A stretch of 64,000 nt of DNA. Source: Diaporthe sp. PMI_573. Its lineage: Eukaryota; Ascomycota; Sordariomycetes; Diaporthales; Diaporthaceae. The stretch spans positions 868,001-932,000 of the forward strand of contig JAJTUP010000005.1 of NCBI GenBank assembly GCA_021399435.1, written 5' to 3'. This document shows positions 24,564 to 34,881 of the stretch, piece after piece (within the stretch, counting starts at the first letter, position 1; the number at the start of each line of letters is the position of its first letter). A model generated the notes under the pieces. It saw only the letters and a list, made by a program, of their open reading frames with translations, was not told the origin of the DNA and did no database searches. The position numbers and the translations under genes were made by a program.

Positions 24564-26283
24564 CTGTCTACATGTCTCTCGATGGTTTCTTGCCCTACAC
24601 CTGCATATGCACGGCAGGTCCCCCGGCGGCTCTCGCAGCAGCGTCACACAGATGCTCTAGAACCACTCGCATCTCATGCCTAGGTTGGCGGCCGACATGT
24701 CGTTCACCCATCTCAGCACCGACAAATGCCATCGTCAGGGGGGAGGCGAACAACCGGCCAATGTCGAGGAACATGATGACCAGCACAATCCTGATATTTC
24801 TGCTTTTTTCCCTTCCTATTCTTGTCGCGGTGCCCACAAGGCCCGACACGAGGTAGGTGCATGGGGAAACGTGCATCGGAGGAAAGGTAGGCAGATCACT
24901 AACAAACCTGCCCACAACCATCATGACATGGGAAGTTCCATCCCATGCTCCTTGCTCACCAGACGACGATAGAACGAGGGCTAGCGGGAAGTGGGGAGGA
25001 AGAAAAAAGAAAAAAGAAAATTGGAATACACAGGCTTCAGATGGGTAAGGGGTGCCAGTGCCAACACACAAGACACATTCCCTCTTCAAAAAGCCTGCCA
25101 GAACTTCTTTCTCCAAAACCCAAATCCCCCAGGTGCGCAAGGAAGCTTCAAAATAAAACACTCACAGAAAATATCCGACGACGAAAGCCCCGAGGTTCCT
25201 CCCCCCCAACCCCGGTCGCACGCCCTATGTTGGAAAAAGACGCCTCGTCCCGCGAAGCAAGCGAGAGACATTGATCTGCGGACATAACCCCCCGACGCAA
25301 GCCAAGGCGGGCCCGTAAGAAAGAAGCGAGAAGAAGCAAAAACAATGGTATCCTAAGGAAGGGGCGAGACCACAAAAGAAAAGTAGGAAAGCTATAAAGA
25401 ATGAAGAAGCAAAAGGAGGCAGCCCGCAGTTCTTTTCCCCATATTGTATCGTAACTGTACTGTACTGTATGTACACGTGAACGCGCATCACAGCACCGAG
25501 AACGACCACACACCCTATCCGCGCACGACACGAACCACAACAGCACGAGACATGCAGTCGCTCTGGCTTGCCTGTTGGAGTGTGAGACGCGACTCGGGGC
25601 CAGCCGGGCTCCTATTTTGGAAGACGGACAGCTGAAGTGGGATCGGGCTCTCGGGGAGGTATCGTCTGCGTGATGTGCGGTGCTCACATCCGGCCTGGAC
25701 ACCCCTTTCCTCAAGGCCTCTCAAACTCCCTGAAGCAATCTATGTCACGATGGGCCACCGTCATCGATGCGAGATCCTCTGCTAGGTGTGGTAGCCAGTA
25801 TGTGTGATGCAATCAAGCAATCAGGACGGGGTCGAGGCGCCTTGGGGAGGCAATGGGGATGGGGAGGGCGGAAGGAGGAACGGAAGAATGACACAGGCAG
25901 GCGGACAGAGGGACAGACAGTCACGATCGACGTACGCAACATATGCTCGCTCACTCTCTCTGGCTGGTATTTCTCTCATGTCTTGATGATAACAACTGCT
26001 GTCTGTTTGTTTGTTTGTTTGCCTGTTTCTTTTCTTCATTCACACTGATGCTTCACCACCAACCTCTTCATGATGTTTTAAACCTCACGCAGTCTCCTCT
26101 CCTCATCTCCACAAGAAAAAAAAATCATAAACAAGAATGCTGTTCCTTTCCCACCGGGTAGGCAGGTAAGAATAGATAGGTAGGTAAAAAAGTAAGCTGG
26201 GTATTTAGGTGGTAGGCAAGGCAGGCAACCCCATGGAACCACATTTCCTCCCGTCCGACATATGTGCAGGTGGTGACGACAGC

Positions 26284-28356
26284 TCAGTACCGGTAGACCG
26301 GCCTCTTGCCCGACGATGACCCGCCGTACGCGTCCGAAGACTGAGGCGCGGTGTAGAGATCATCGCTCAGGTCCGACACGGCACGCGGCCTCGACGAGGC
26401 CCCCCCGTAGCCGCCGACGGGGCTCACGACCTCCTTGTCCCCGTCCTGGTCCGGCGGCCCGTAGCCCGCGCCCGCGCCGTGCATGTGGACCTTGTTCATG
26501 GCGCTGTCCTGCCGGCCGATGTAGCTGCGCGTCGGCTCGCCGCCGAAGCCAGGGTGGAACGGCTCGTCGGCCAGCCGCGGCTCGTCCAGCTGCGGCGCCC
26601 CCACCCCGGAGCCTGACGAGGAGGACCCTCCTGCCTGCTGCCTCTTGTTGTTGTTGAACAACCCCGCGGGCTCCGGGTCGCGGAAGGGGTCCTGGCCCTC
26701 GTCCGCCGGCGTTGCGTTGGCGGAGCGGGACGGGCCGGCTGCCGCAGGGTGGCCCGGCGGGGGGCCCGGCGGCGGCGGCACGTAGTCTACTGGGTCGGGC
26801 TCCTGTCTCCCCTTCCCCTTGCCGTTATTGAGTGGCTTTCTCGACGGCGGCGGCGCCGATTCGCCCGCGTAGGCTCCACCGCTGGGGAATGCACCTCCTG
26901 GGGCAGAGTACGACCCCGTTGACTGGGGCATGGGAGGGCGGTTCGCGCCGTTCACTTCTGGGGCGGGGCTGGCGTTCTCGGAACGGTCGCCGAGGCCGTG
27001 CTCCTTCCTGGCGCTCAGCCTCGCGCGCTTCTCGTTGTTGAGCGCCTGCTGCAGCTCCTCGTTCACGTCGATGAGGCTCTCCATGGTCTCGTTGTCCGGG
27101 CCCGGGTTCTCCGCGGTCATGTAGCCCTGTATGCTCCTGGACGCGCTCAGACACCTGTCGGCGAACTCCTTGACCAGGTCGTTACCCATGATCTCAGTTG
27201 ACGGGGTGTTGGCTACCAGCTGTGACAGCAGCTTTGCCGACGTCCGCGCCTCCTCTAGACGATTTGCCAGCTCGACGGGGTTGGGAAGACGCTTGTTGCT
27301 GTGGCTCCTCGCGAAATAGTTCTGCGAATGCATATCTTGAGGGGGCACAGTGAAATCTTGTGGACGGGGCGGCGGCGGCGGCTGTTGTCCCTGGAAACCA
27401 TTAGCAAGTCGCCTCCGACACAGGTCCAGTGATGTCGGGGCATACTCCGTAAGCCTTGTAGGCCTTGTCCTTCTCCTTCTTCCACAGCTCGATGAGCGGG
27501 CCGAGGCCCTCGTCCCAGCCCTTCTGATGCTCGAATGTATCCAGCGTCTCCATGAGCATCTGGCGCACAGAAAGGTCTCGCCCGTTCCGCAACAGGTCCT
27601 TGACCACGTCCAGGAACTTCCCGTCTAGGTTCCGCGTAAATGTCGGACCGGGGTTGTCGGCGAGGATTCTTGTGAGCATGAGCGCATTGTACTGGTAGGA
27701 CGGCTTCGACCAGTAGTCCTTCTTGAGGTATTTGCGTATCGTCCGCGCGCACTCGGCGGCTGCTGTTGGCGATGACTCGGCGGACTCGACTATCGACGGC
27801 AGGAAGGTGACCTCGTCGCCCTGTATCCCACCCGATCAGCAACTCTGCGCCAGTAGTAGTGCGAGACAGGGGCACAGCAGGCGGAGAGACGACAGCACTT
27901 GGACAGCCGGCAGAGGCGCAGCAGGAGTGTTGCGCCTGCCCCTCCCGGCCATCACCGCGAACGATCACGCCGCCCGGAAAAGATTCCGCAGATATCCCAT
28001 CAGCCATGTCGTGCGACACTTGTGCGGCCGCCCAAGATGCCCTAGTCTGAATCCCACAGGAGCGCCTCCGATCGTATGCAACATACCGTGTTATTCGGGC
28101 CACCCGACTCGCAGAAAGCTTTCTATACAGCAGCGTCAGCACGCAAAATCCCCAGCAATCGGCGTTTTGGCCGGGCCCCGGGAGGCCGGTGGGGTGTGTC
28201 TCGTACCACGTTCCTGGCGCCAACGGCCTCGGGCGAGTCGCCCTGCAGGTCGACGGCGGAATCGCTGCCTGCTGCGCTCGCGTTGTCGGCGGAAGAGTCG
28301 GTCCTCTTCTTGATGCTGCCGAGCATCTTATTGCTCAGGCCCTTCATGGACTTCAT
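26284..28356 (-). CDS. VHS-GAT domain adaptor (Lsb5-like)
   Basis: Probable endosomal/endocytic ubiquitin-binding adaptor, 555 residues. The model is complement(join(26284..27390, 27446..27820, 28087..28122, 28207..28356)), all introns in phase 0. The 36-nt second exon (KAFCESGGPNNT) was placed because it restores a VHS-like sequence between the first and third exons. The VHS domain spans about residues 50-185 (KYLKKDYWSKPSYQYNALML, then FLDVVKDLL and QMLMETLDTF). A helical GAT-like segment follows at about 212-310 (ELANRLEEARTSAKLLSQL, NEELQQALNNEKRARLSARK). The rest is Pro/Gly/Ser-rich and disordered, with a DPF motif but no gamma-adaptin ear, so it resembles yeast Lsb5 more than GGA proteins. 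Lsb5 links ubiquitinated cargo to actin-based endocytosis in yeast; the same role here is inference. Confidence 0.82.
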
Positions 28357-30120
28357 CGTGTGGGCGGGGGGCGCTGTGCGGCCGGATCGCAGCGGAGTAT
28401 GACGTCGGGTTAGAGGAAGGGGGTGGGGGGGCCCCAGAGGCAGTTGTCGCGATAAGGCTGTTGTTCGAGTCGGGGTTTGCCAAGGCTCCGAGTTGAAGCA
28501 GCAGTGAAAGCCCGCGCCTCGGGAGGGAAGTTGACTCGTTCTCAGGGTGTGGCGGAGGGAGCAGCGGAAGCTTGAAATGCCGTTGAAAGAAAGTTGGGGG
28601 TCGGGGTATCTCAACAAAGAAGAAAACAGAAAAGGATCGATGCGAAGGAACGAAGCGAGAAGCGGCGCAGTTTGTTGTGCAGTCGTCGTAATGATCAAAA
28701 GGGGAGGGGGTGGTTGTGTACGATAATACAGTACAAACAAGCAGGCAGGCAGGCAGCCAGTAATAGATAGACCGGGGTGTTGGGGTGTTAGGCGATGCTA
28801 AGTAAAAAGGCAGCCTGGGATCCGCGAAGTCGCGTCAGTGTCTTGGACTGGGGTGCATGGGGTTTTCGGTTGACCCAAGGGTCCTCTCGAGCTGCTCTGG
28901 AGGGGGATGAACCCACCCACGTACCACCTGGTCAGTAGTAGACCCACGTCCTGATCTGGGCTGTGCTATGCGCCTATATGCTGTGCTGGCTGGCTGCGTG
29001 TGCTGGCAGCTGCTCGCCTGTCGCCTGTCCCTCGTGTCTCCTCCCCACTTCGCCTATCAGCTACCCAAAGCAGATTAGACCACGACTCCTGTCTGCGAGA
29101 GCAAGAGACGGCAGTAGTTTCAACGGACGGATGGCCGTTTGAGGCCAGTGTTTTGACAGCTGCAGGAACGGAATCGGGGGCGAGAGGGCTTGTGTTTGTG
29201 TGCCCTGAGTTCGGTCAACAAGCTTGCCAGGGGAGACCAAGCACTCGGAAACAGTAGGTGCGGGGGTTATAATCAACAATATACACTTCTGACGAGCAGC
29301 AAGACGGGATGAGACCGGATGGTTTGGGTTGGGTTGGGTCCTGTTGCTATTATAGCCTTCCAAGGTTGAAGGCTGCTGTGTTCCCATGACCCCCTGTTCG
29401 TCTCTCCCGTCTCTCGTCGCTGCTTGCTACCTACTGCTTGCTGCTGCCACCGCTCCTGCTGTTGGTTCCGTTACCGCCGACGCCGCCGTTGCTGGTCCCG
29501 TCATCAACGCCGATTGACCACCTGCACAGCCTCAACCTCCACGCAACCCGACCACACTTCCAAGCTTCCTGGCACATGAGCCCAGCGGGCCACCCAGCCC
29601 AGCCGGCATATCATCTTACGTCTTGGTCGCACTTGGCTGGCACGTCACCCGTCACTCGCCTGTCGCGGCCTTGGGGGCTGCCACCTCCCGTGCCTGTCCA
29701 TCAAAGCTGATATGGAGAATAACTGACGAGGCCGCCATTACATACTTCCGCATCAGCCAATCACAACTTCGCCACTACTTGAAAAAAAAGCAATAACAAA
29801 TGACAGGGGTCACAGCATCCTGCGAGAAACGGCTTTTGGATTACAGTAATTATCTTTCAAATGCATCCACCCTGCCGCTCTAGCTCTATCGCTGGCAAAG
29901 TTCTTCGGTCTCCAGACTCCATTTTGTATCGTGGTGGGCAAGCACTGCAACGCTTATTCTTTGACTAGACCCAGATTTCGAAATGACGCCCTCGAACATG
30001 CATAGGGTATCAGTCGACCGGGGGGGGGGTATAGGCGAGAGGAGACGCCTTCGAATCACTGGAGATCCGACCAAAGAACCAGTCGAGCACACTGGCAGTC
30101 CCACCTGTTCCGCGACTGCT
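28357..30120. other. Intergenic region between VHS-GAT and UBP6 genes
   Basis: No gene is supported. The part next to 28357 is the promoter and leader side of the VHS-GAT gene, with a GCAG repeat near 28741-28757. The part next to 30120 is the 3' flank of UBP6. Open frames here (for example 29438-29710) are low-complexity Leu/Pro sequence and are rejected. Confidence 0.5.
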
Positions 30121-31897
30121 CTACTGGGTTTCCTCCACGGCAGGCAACGGAACGGCCTTGTACAGCAGGATCAGGGCCGAGTGCGTCTCTCCGCCTCCAG
30201 CCAGAGTCTCGATCTTGTCGCCAGGCACCTCCGAAACCCGGTCGTCGTTGAACCAGTACCAATTGCCATCCTCCTCGCCGACCTTGCCCGTCTTGGGGTC
30301 CTTCGAGCCCGGCTTCTTGACGTACGCAGTGTAGTGGCCGCTGTCGGCACTGGAACCTTGATGGGTGATCAAAGCCCGCAGCTCGTAGATGCCAGACTGG
30401 TTCGCACCCTCGTCCTTCGCCAGATCCTGGTTGACCAGCGAGAGGAGCTCCTTCTTCGCCTGACGGAGCGCTGAGGTCTTCTCCTCCTCCCACTCCGCGT
30501 CCGTCTTGTATGTCTCCATCGACGTGTCTCCGTCAGAATCTGTAGCAGGCTTCTTGCCTTCCTTCTTGCCCTTCTTCTCGACCTCGGCTGGCTCCGCTGG
30601 TGCATCCGCAGATGCAGGGTTCGCCTTTCTCCTCTTGCGCGCGCGCGTGATATCCTCCTCGTCCTTCTGAACCTCTCGGAGCCTGTCCCTGACCGGGATC
30701 AACTTCTCCTTCAAGGAATCCGTGCAGAATTCCATGATGTCGAGGTCCTTGGGGAAGGTGACCTTGCGGAGAATCTTGGCCTTCTTCTGTGTGTCTCTTC
30801 TCCAGAAGAAACGGACGAATTGGACGGTCAGGTACAAGGGCAGTCGCGAGATCTTAGACGACCTGGTGTAGGATACGTCCCTTCCGAGGACCTCCGACCT
30901 CTTCTCGATCTTCTCTGTCAGGCCGGCCAAGATTCCGTCCCGCAGGTGGTTTGTCTCGGCATCGATGTGGCAGTTGAGCTTCAGGAACGTGTCAGTCGCC
31001 TCGACAGGCTGCTCGCCGCCCTCCCGGGCCTCGGCTTCGTCGCACTCGAGCTTCGACTCGAGCTGCAAAGACATGTAGCGGTCGACCCATGAAACAGGGG
31101 CAGAGTCGTTCTGGCCCTTGATTTGCAGGCTGTTCCGGACCTGGGAGAGGATGTTGGTCCAGGCCTCCTCCGCATCCTGCTGCGCGTAGCCCTGCCCTGT
31201 GCGAGACCTCTCGGCGAACTGAGGGAAACCTTGACGCAGGGCCTGAATGAAGGCAAAGGGCGCAAAAGCGTCCTGCGTCTGACCCATCGCCTGGACAATT
31301 TTCTTCAGCTGCAGCGTGATGTCAAACTGGGGTAGGATATCGAGGGCGCTGGAGCCGGGTGGGCTCGTGTACTCGTACTTGACCAGAGAGGCTTGGAGCT
31401 CGGGTATCGATCGGAGCGCCTGCAGGGTTGAGTTGAGGTAGCAGGTGTTGCCCAGGTTGGTCAGGCCGCTGGGGATAGCGCCCTCCTGTTGGGCTTTCTC
31501 GGCGTCGGTCATGTCCTCCAAGAACTTGATCTTCTCCTTGGGCCGGGCGAGGTCTGCTCCGCCGGAGCTCGGGGTGCCCATCATCATGATCTGTTGGCCG
31601 TTCTTCAGGCCGAGCTTGCCCATGTCCGCATCATCTTTCAGCTGGCCGCCCTTGATGAGGATCTTCTGTCGTTCGGGCTCGACGGCTGTCAGGCTGTAGA
31701 CTATCTCCTTGAATTCCGCGCCCGTGGCGGTGGGATCCACCTCGACATCATATTTGGTGCCTTGATGCTTGATAATGACTGCGAGAGGCAATGTCAGAAA
31801 CCAAGGGTCAATCATGGAAGGTTGCGACCAGAGTATTCGCAACTTGGGTGCTTCGGAAGCAGGGAACCGGGGACCTGAGCTCACCATTCACCGCCAT
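30121..31897 (-). CDS. ubp6: Proteasome-associated ubiquitin carboxyl-terminal hydrolase 6
   Basis: Deubiquitinase (USP family C19) that removes ubiquitin chains from substrates docked at the 19S proteasome. The model is complement(join(30121..31778, 31885..31897)), 556 residues. A 13-nt first exon (MAVN plus one base) is joined over a 106-nt intron to VIIKHQGTKYDVEV. An N-terminal ubiquitin-like domain covers about residues 1-75 (the proteasome-docking part in yeast Ubp6). The Cys box is GLTNLGNTCYLNSTLQAL with nucleophile C117, almost the same place as in yeast. The His box is GSSADSGHYTAYVKK near the C-terminus, followed by NWYWFNDDRVSEV. A charged Lys/Glu-rich insert sits before the His box. 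A longer open frame continues upstream of the acceptor, but it lies in the intron and lacks ubiquitin-like sequence. The gene is divergent from ARPC4 with 469 bp between start codons. Confidence 0.95.
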
Positions 31898-32366
31898 CTT
31901 GTCAGTTGCTCGTCTTGAGTCTGGTGAGCTTCAATGTGCATTCGCAGAGTAACTGTGTAATGGGGAGTCCAGAAAAGAGTGGCAATCGTATTGACTTTCT
32001 GGAAGAACCAGGTAGATGTTTGTCGACGTGGGCAGCAGGGAGGCAAACCCGCGGGAGGCGGGCAGGCAGCTGGGAGCTTGTGTCATCAATGGACATGGCG
32101 GGGCAGTCCAGATAGCCTAGTGCGTAACTGCGCAAGGGAAGGTGTGACAGGGGGGGAGGGGGCAACACCGGAGCTCCAGCAAATAGGGTACGTACCTTTC
32201 ATGCCTTCCCCTGATTCCGCTGGCATGTCCCGCCGCTCCTGAAGCCCCACACCGCGCTGGTTGACGTCGCTCTATTCGGGGACAGCTCCTCTGGACAACC
32301 ACCTCGTCCTTCACCACGCCAGCTCGGCATCTTGAACACGATTGGCAGTGTCTCCGCGCCTTCGAG
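31898..32366. promoter_or_regulatory. Shared UBP6/ARPC4 divergent promoter region
   Basis: These 469 bp separate the two start codons of divergently transcribed genes, so both promoters must lie here or overlap. No clear TATA box was seen. Both are housekeeping genes. Any co-regulation is inference. Confidence 0.5.
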
Positions 32367-33086
32367 ATGGTACGGATAACCCCCATACCCACAGACTTCC
32401 ATTGCACAGCTGACGGGCCTCCCAGTCTCAATCCCTCAGGCCGTACCTGCAGGCCGTCCGCAGCAGCCTGACAGCCGCCCTCTGCCTCTCCAACTTCGCA
32501 TCCCAGACCGCCGAGCGACACAATGTCCCCGAAGTCGAGGCCAGGACATCACCTGAGGTCCTCCTGACGCCCCTGACGATTGCGCGAAACGAGAACGAGC
32601 GCGTCCTCATCGAGCCCAGCATCAACAGTGTGCGCATTAGCATCAAGATCAAGCAGGCTGACGAGATCGAGCACATCCTGGTACACAAGTTCACCCGGTT
32701 CTTGGAACAGCGTGCAGAGTCTTTCTTCATCCTGAGGCGGAAACCTATCAAGGTGCGTGGTTATAACGGCTGTCCTGCCGACCTGCTCGCTGCCTGCCCC
32801 CTCGGGCTGCGGACACCCCTGACCAATGTGGAGACTGACCGTCTGAGTAGGGATATGACATCTCCTTCCTGATTACGAACTTCCACACGGAGGAAATGTT
32901 GAAGCACAAGCTTGTGGACTTCATCATTCAGTTCATGGAGGAGGTGGACAAGGAAATCTCGGAGATGAAGCTATTCGTAAGCGGCACACTGTCCCAGCCT
33001 CCGTGTCCACATCGACTAACTCGGCGGCGTAGTTGAACGCAAGAGCACGATTTGTTGCAGAGTCATTCTTGACACCTTTTGACTAA
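32367..33086 (+). CDS. arpc4: Arp2/3 complex subunit 4 (ARPC4, p20)
   Basis: Structural core subunit of the Arp2/3 complex, which nucleates branched actin filaments at endocytic patches. The model is join(32367..32369, 32426..32752, 32851..32976, 33033..33086), 169 residues, almost the same length as the animal protein. The spliced product begins [16 protein letters not shown] and includes highly conserved blocks: [40 protein letters not shown] and [12 protein letters not shown]. The first coding exon holds only the ATG. Intron 1 (56 nt) starts GTACGG directly after it and ends CCCAG directly before TCT CAA TCC. Without this intron no Met precedes the conserved SQSLRPY start. Intron 3 has a CTAAC branch site near its end. 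The gene is divergent from UBP6. Confidence 0.95.
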
Positions 33087-34881
33087 GGGTTGGCGTACCT
33101 TTGATTCCTATCGGAGGCGGTATGATATGCCTCGATGGGTCGAAAGTGGTGGATGACGTTAAGAAACGGAAAGACTCGGCGAGCATGGCTCTTCCCTTCC
33201 GCCCCCCCCCCCCAGGCCCAGTGACACCAAGCCATGGTATATGGCTCAAAAGTGGTGGCTTGGCTGAGAGGAGCCTCGGTTGCAACTGACGAATGAGCAT
33301 ATTTGGCAACACCTTAGCACAGGCACAGCACTTATGGCTGTCCTGTGCGAGCTATCAACTGGAATTAGACGTGACGGACCCAATTACAGGAGCGACCTGG
33401 ACCAATCAAATATCAAATAGTCGTTTGTGTTGAATGATCAGACGAAATGCGCTCCCATCTGAGTGAAAATATTGTTTTGTTTTAAGACGCTGTTCCTTCC
33501 ACAATGTACATGTCTGGGCACTGACGCTGTTGTCGATGCAGGTCTTCTCACGAGTAAAGTCAGACATGTCTGGGTACCTGCCTGACGAGACAAAGCAGTC
33601 TCGACATGCTGTAATCGCGAACGAGTCTTCCATGTTGGTTTTCGGTTCACCAGCATCGCTCCTCGCGTCGCTCTGCGGAGACCTTGGCTTCTGAGAGCTT
33701 TAGCGCCGAGTTCATTTATGTGAGACCTAGAAAATGGAAGAAGTATGAGCCACAGAATTCTTTTAGGCCCCTTCTTGTCAAGTTCATCATCTACAAATAT
33801 TCCACATTATGGTCCTCACAAGTGGCGTCCTTGTTCTGATTCTTCCCGGTCTAAAGAACAGACAGTGCTGCCATAGGGTGGGTGATTTGGAAAATTGCCA
33901 GCTCCTGTGCCATTGCAGATCTGGGGCACCCTGTGGACCTGGGCGACTCGGTGTATAATTTGACGTTCTATTGGACTTTCTGTTTTTCTTTTCAGCTTTG
34001 GGCGAGTCACTGTCCCCTTTCCATTGTGACTCCACTTCCACCGGTCTACATCATCCACAGACCGGTACCCAGACCTATTTCAACTTCCATTTTTGCTGAT
34101 CCTCCCTGATGCTGTGAACTTTCTACCTTCCCTCCTTCCACCACTTGTCCTTGATCGACGTACTTTTGTCCTTCCCCTGCTGTCTTCTGCTGCCGTCCGA
34201 ACTTGTTCCCGCCAGGCTCGACGCGTCTTGGTCCAAGCCAATAAGGTGAGCTGGCTTCTTGACTTCTCTGTATGCTTGCCTGATATCTGCTGCTTGCTGA
34301 CATTTTTTTTCTCTTCCCGAAGCAACCTGCCTCGGATCTGGGAATTCAGAAAAGGGCAGCTGTACTCAAGACTCCACCAGCATCAGTACCACACTCGCTG
34401 AAGGAGCTGACCATTGTCCTTGATCCAGTACGTACCTGCAGCTTTCTCTCTCTTCTTCTCCCTCTTGATGCCATCCTAAAACCTGTCTTGGCCCCATAAT
34501 CTCACCGTTCCACCATCACCGTCCCGTTGGCAGCGTTTCCCCCCAGCACTACTACTTTCCTCAGCGCATCCGATACTTTCCCTGGAGACAGAGGTAGTGC
34601 CTCTGCACCACAGTAATCCACCTCTATCGCTTTGGTCAGTCTGCCAGTCCAAGTGTGAAGGCGGATCTGGGAAGTCCCGCGGGGAACATCTTGAGGCAGC
34701 GCCAGAACAGTGGCCGTATGTCACCTTCCACCAACTGCGGTTTCCTTCACCATTTGTGCCCTTCTTGTTGCATGTCGACATAGTTGGCTGTCACTTACTT
34801 CACTTGAAAACTTGCCCATCGAATTGTCCCTGCTCACGACCACAATGTGCTAAATTTGATTCCCCCCAGTATTGAATTGCA
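33087..34881. other. Intergenic region and long 5' leader of the RNA-binding protein gene
   Basis: No protein gene is supported. From about 33.9 kb the plus strand becomes rich in C/T tracts, as in promoters and leaders of active fungal genes. A plausible 5' UTR intron runs from GTGAGC near 34247 to CCCGAAG near 34322, with a CTGAC branch site. More leader introns are possible before ATG 34882. Transcript data would be needed to place the start of transcription. Confidence 0.45.

Larger units (their letters stand above)
17882..26283. other. 8.4-kb gene-poor region
   Basis: No gene is supported with confidence. The first ~800 bases upstream of 17881 are probably promoter and leader of the F-box gene. 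Several long open frames occur, the longest being 337 codons on the minus strand at 22151-23164, but none shows a known domain. Simple repeats occur at 21931-21950, 24542-24563 and 26003-26022, and a nested inverted repeat lies at 19495-19531. The right-hand end (about 25.9-26.28 kb) is probably the 3' flank of the VHS-GAT gene. Confidence 0.45.

Noticed and set aside
27255..28223. 322-codon minus-strand open frame overlapping the VHS-GAT gene
   Set aside because: It runs through introns in another frame. The spliced VHS-GAT model gives the conserved protein.
31779..31887. Upstream extension of the UBP6 frame
   Set aside because: It reads into the intron and lacks ubiquitin-like sequence. 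The small first exon MAVN restores the usual start of the family.
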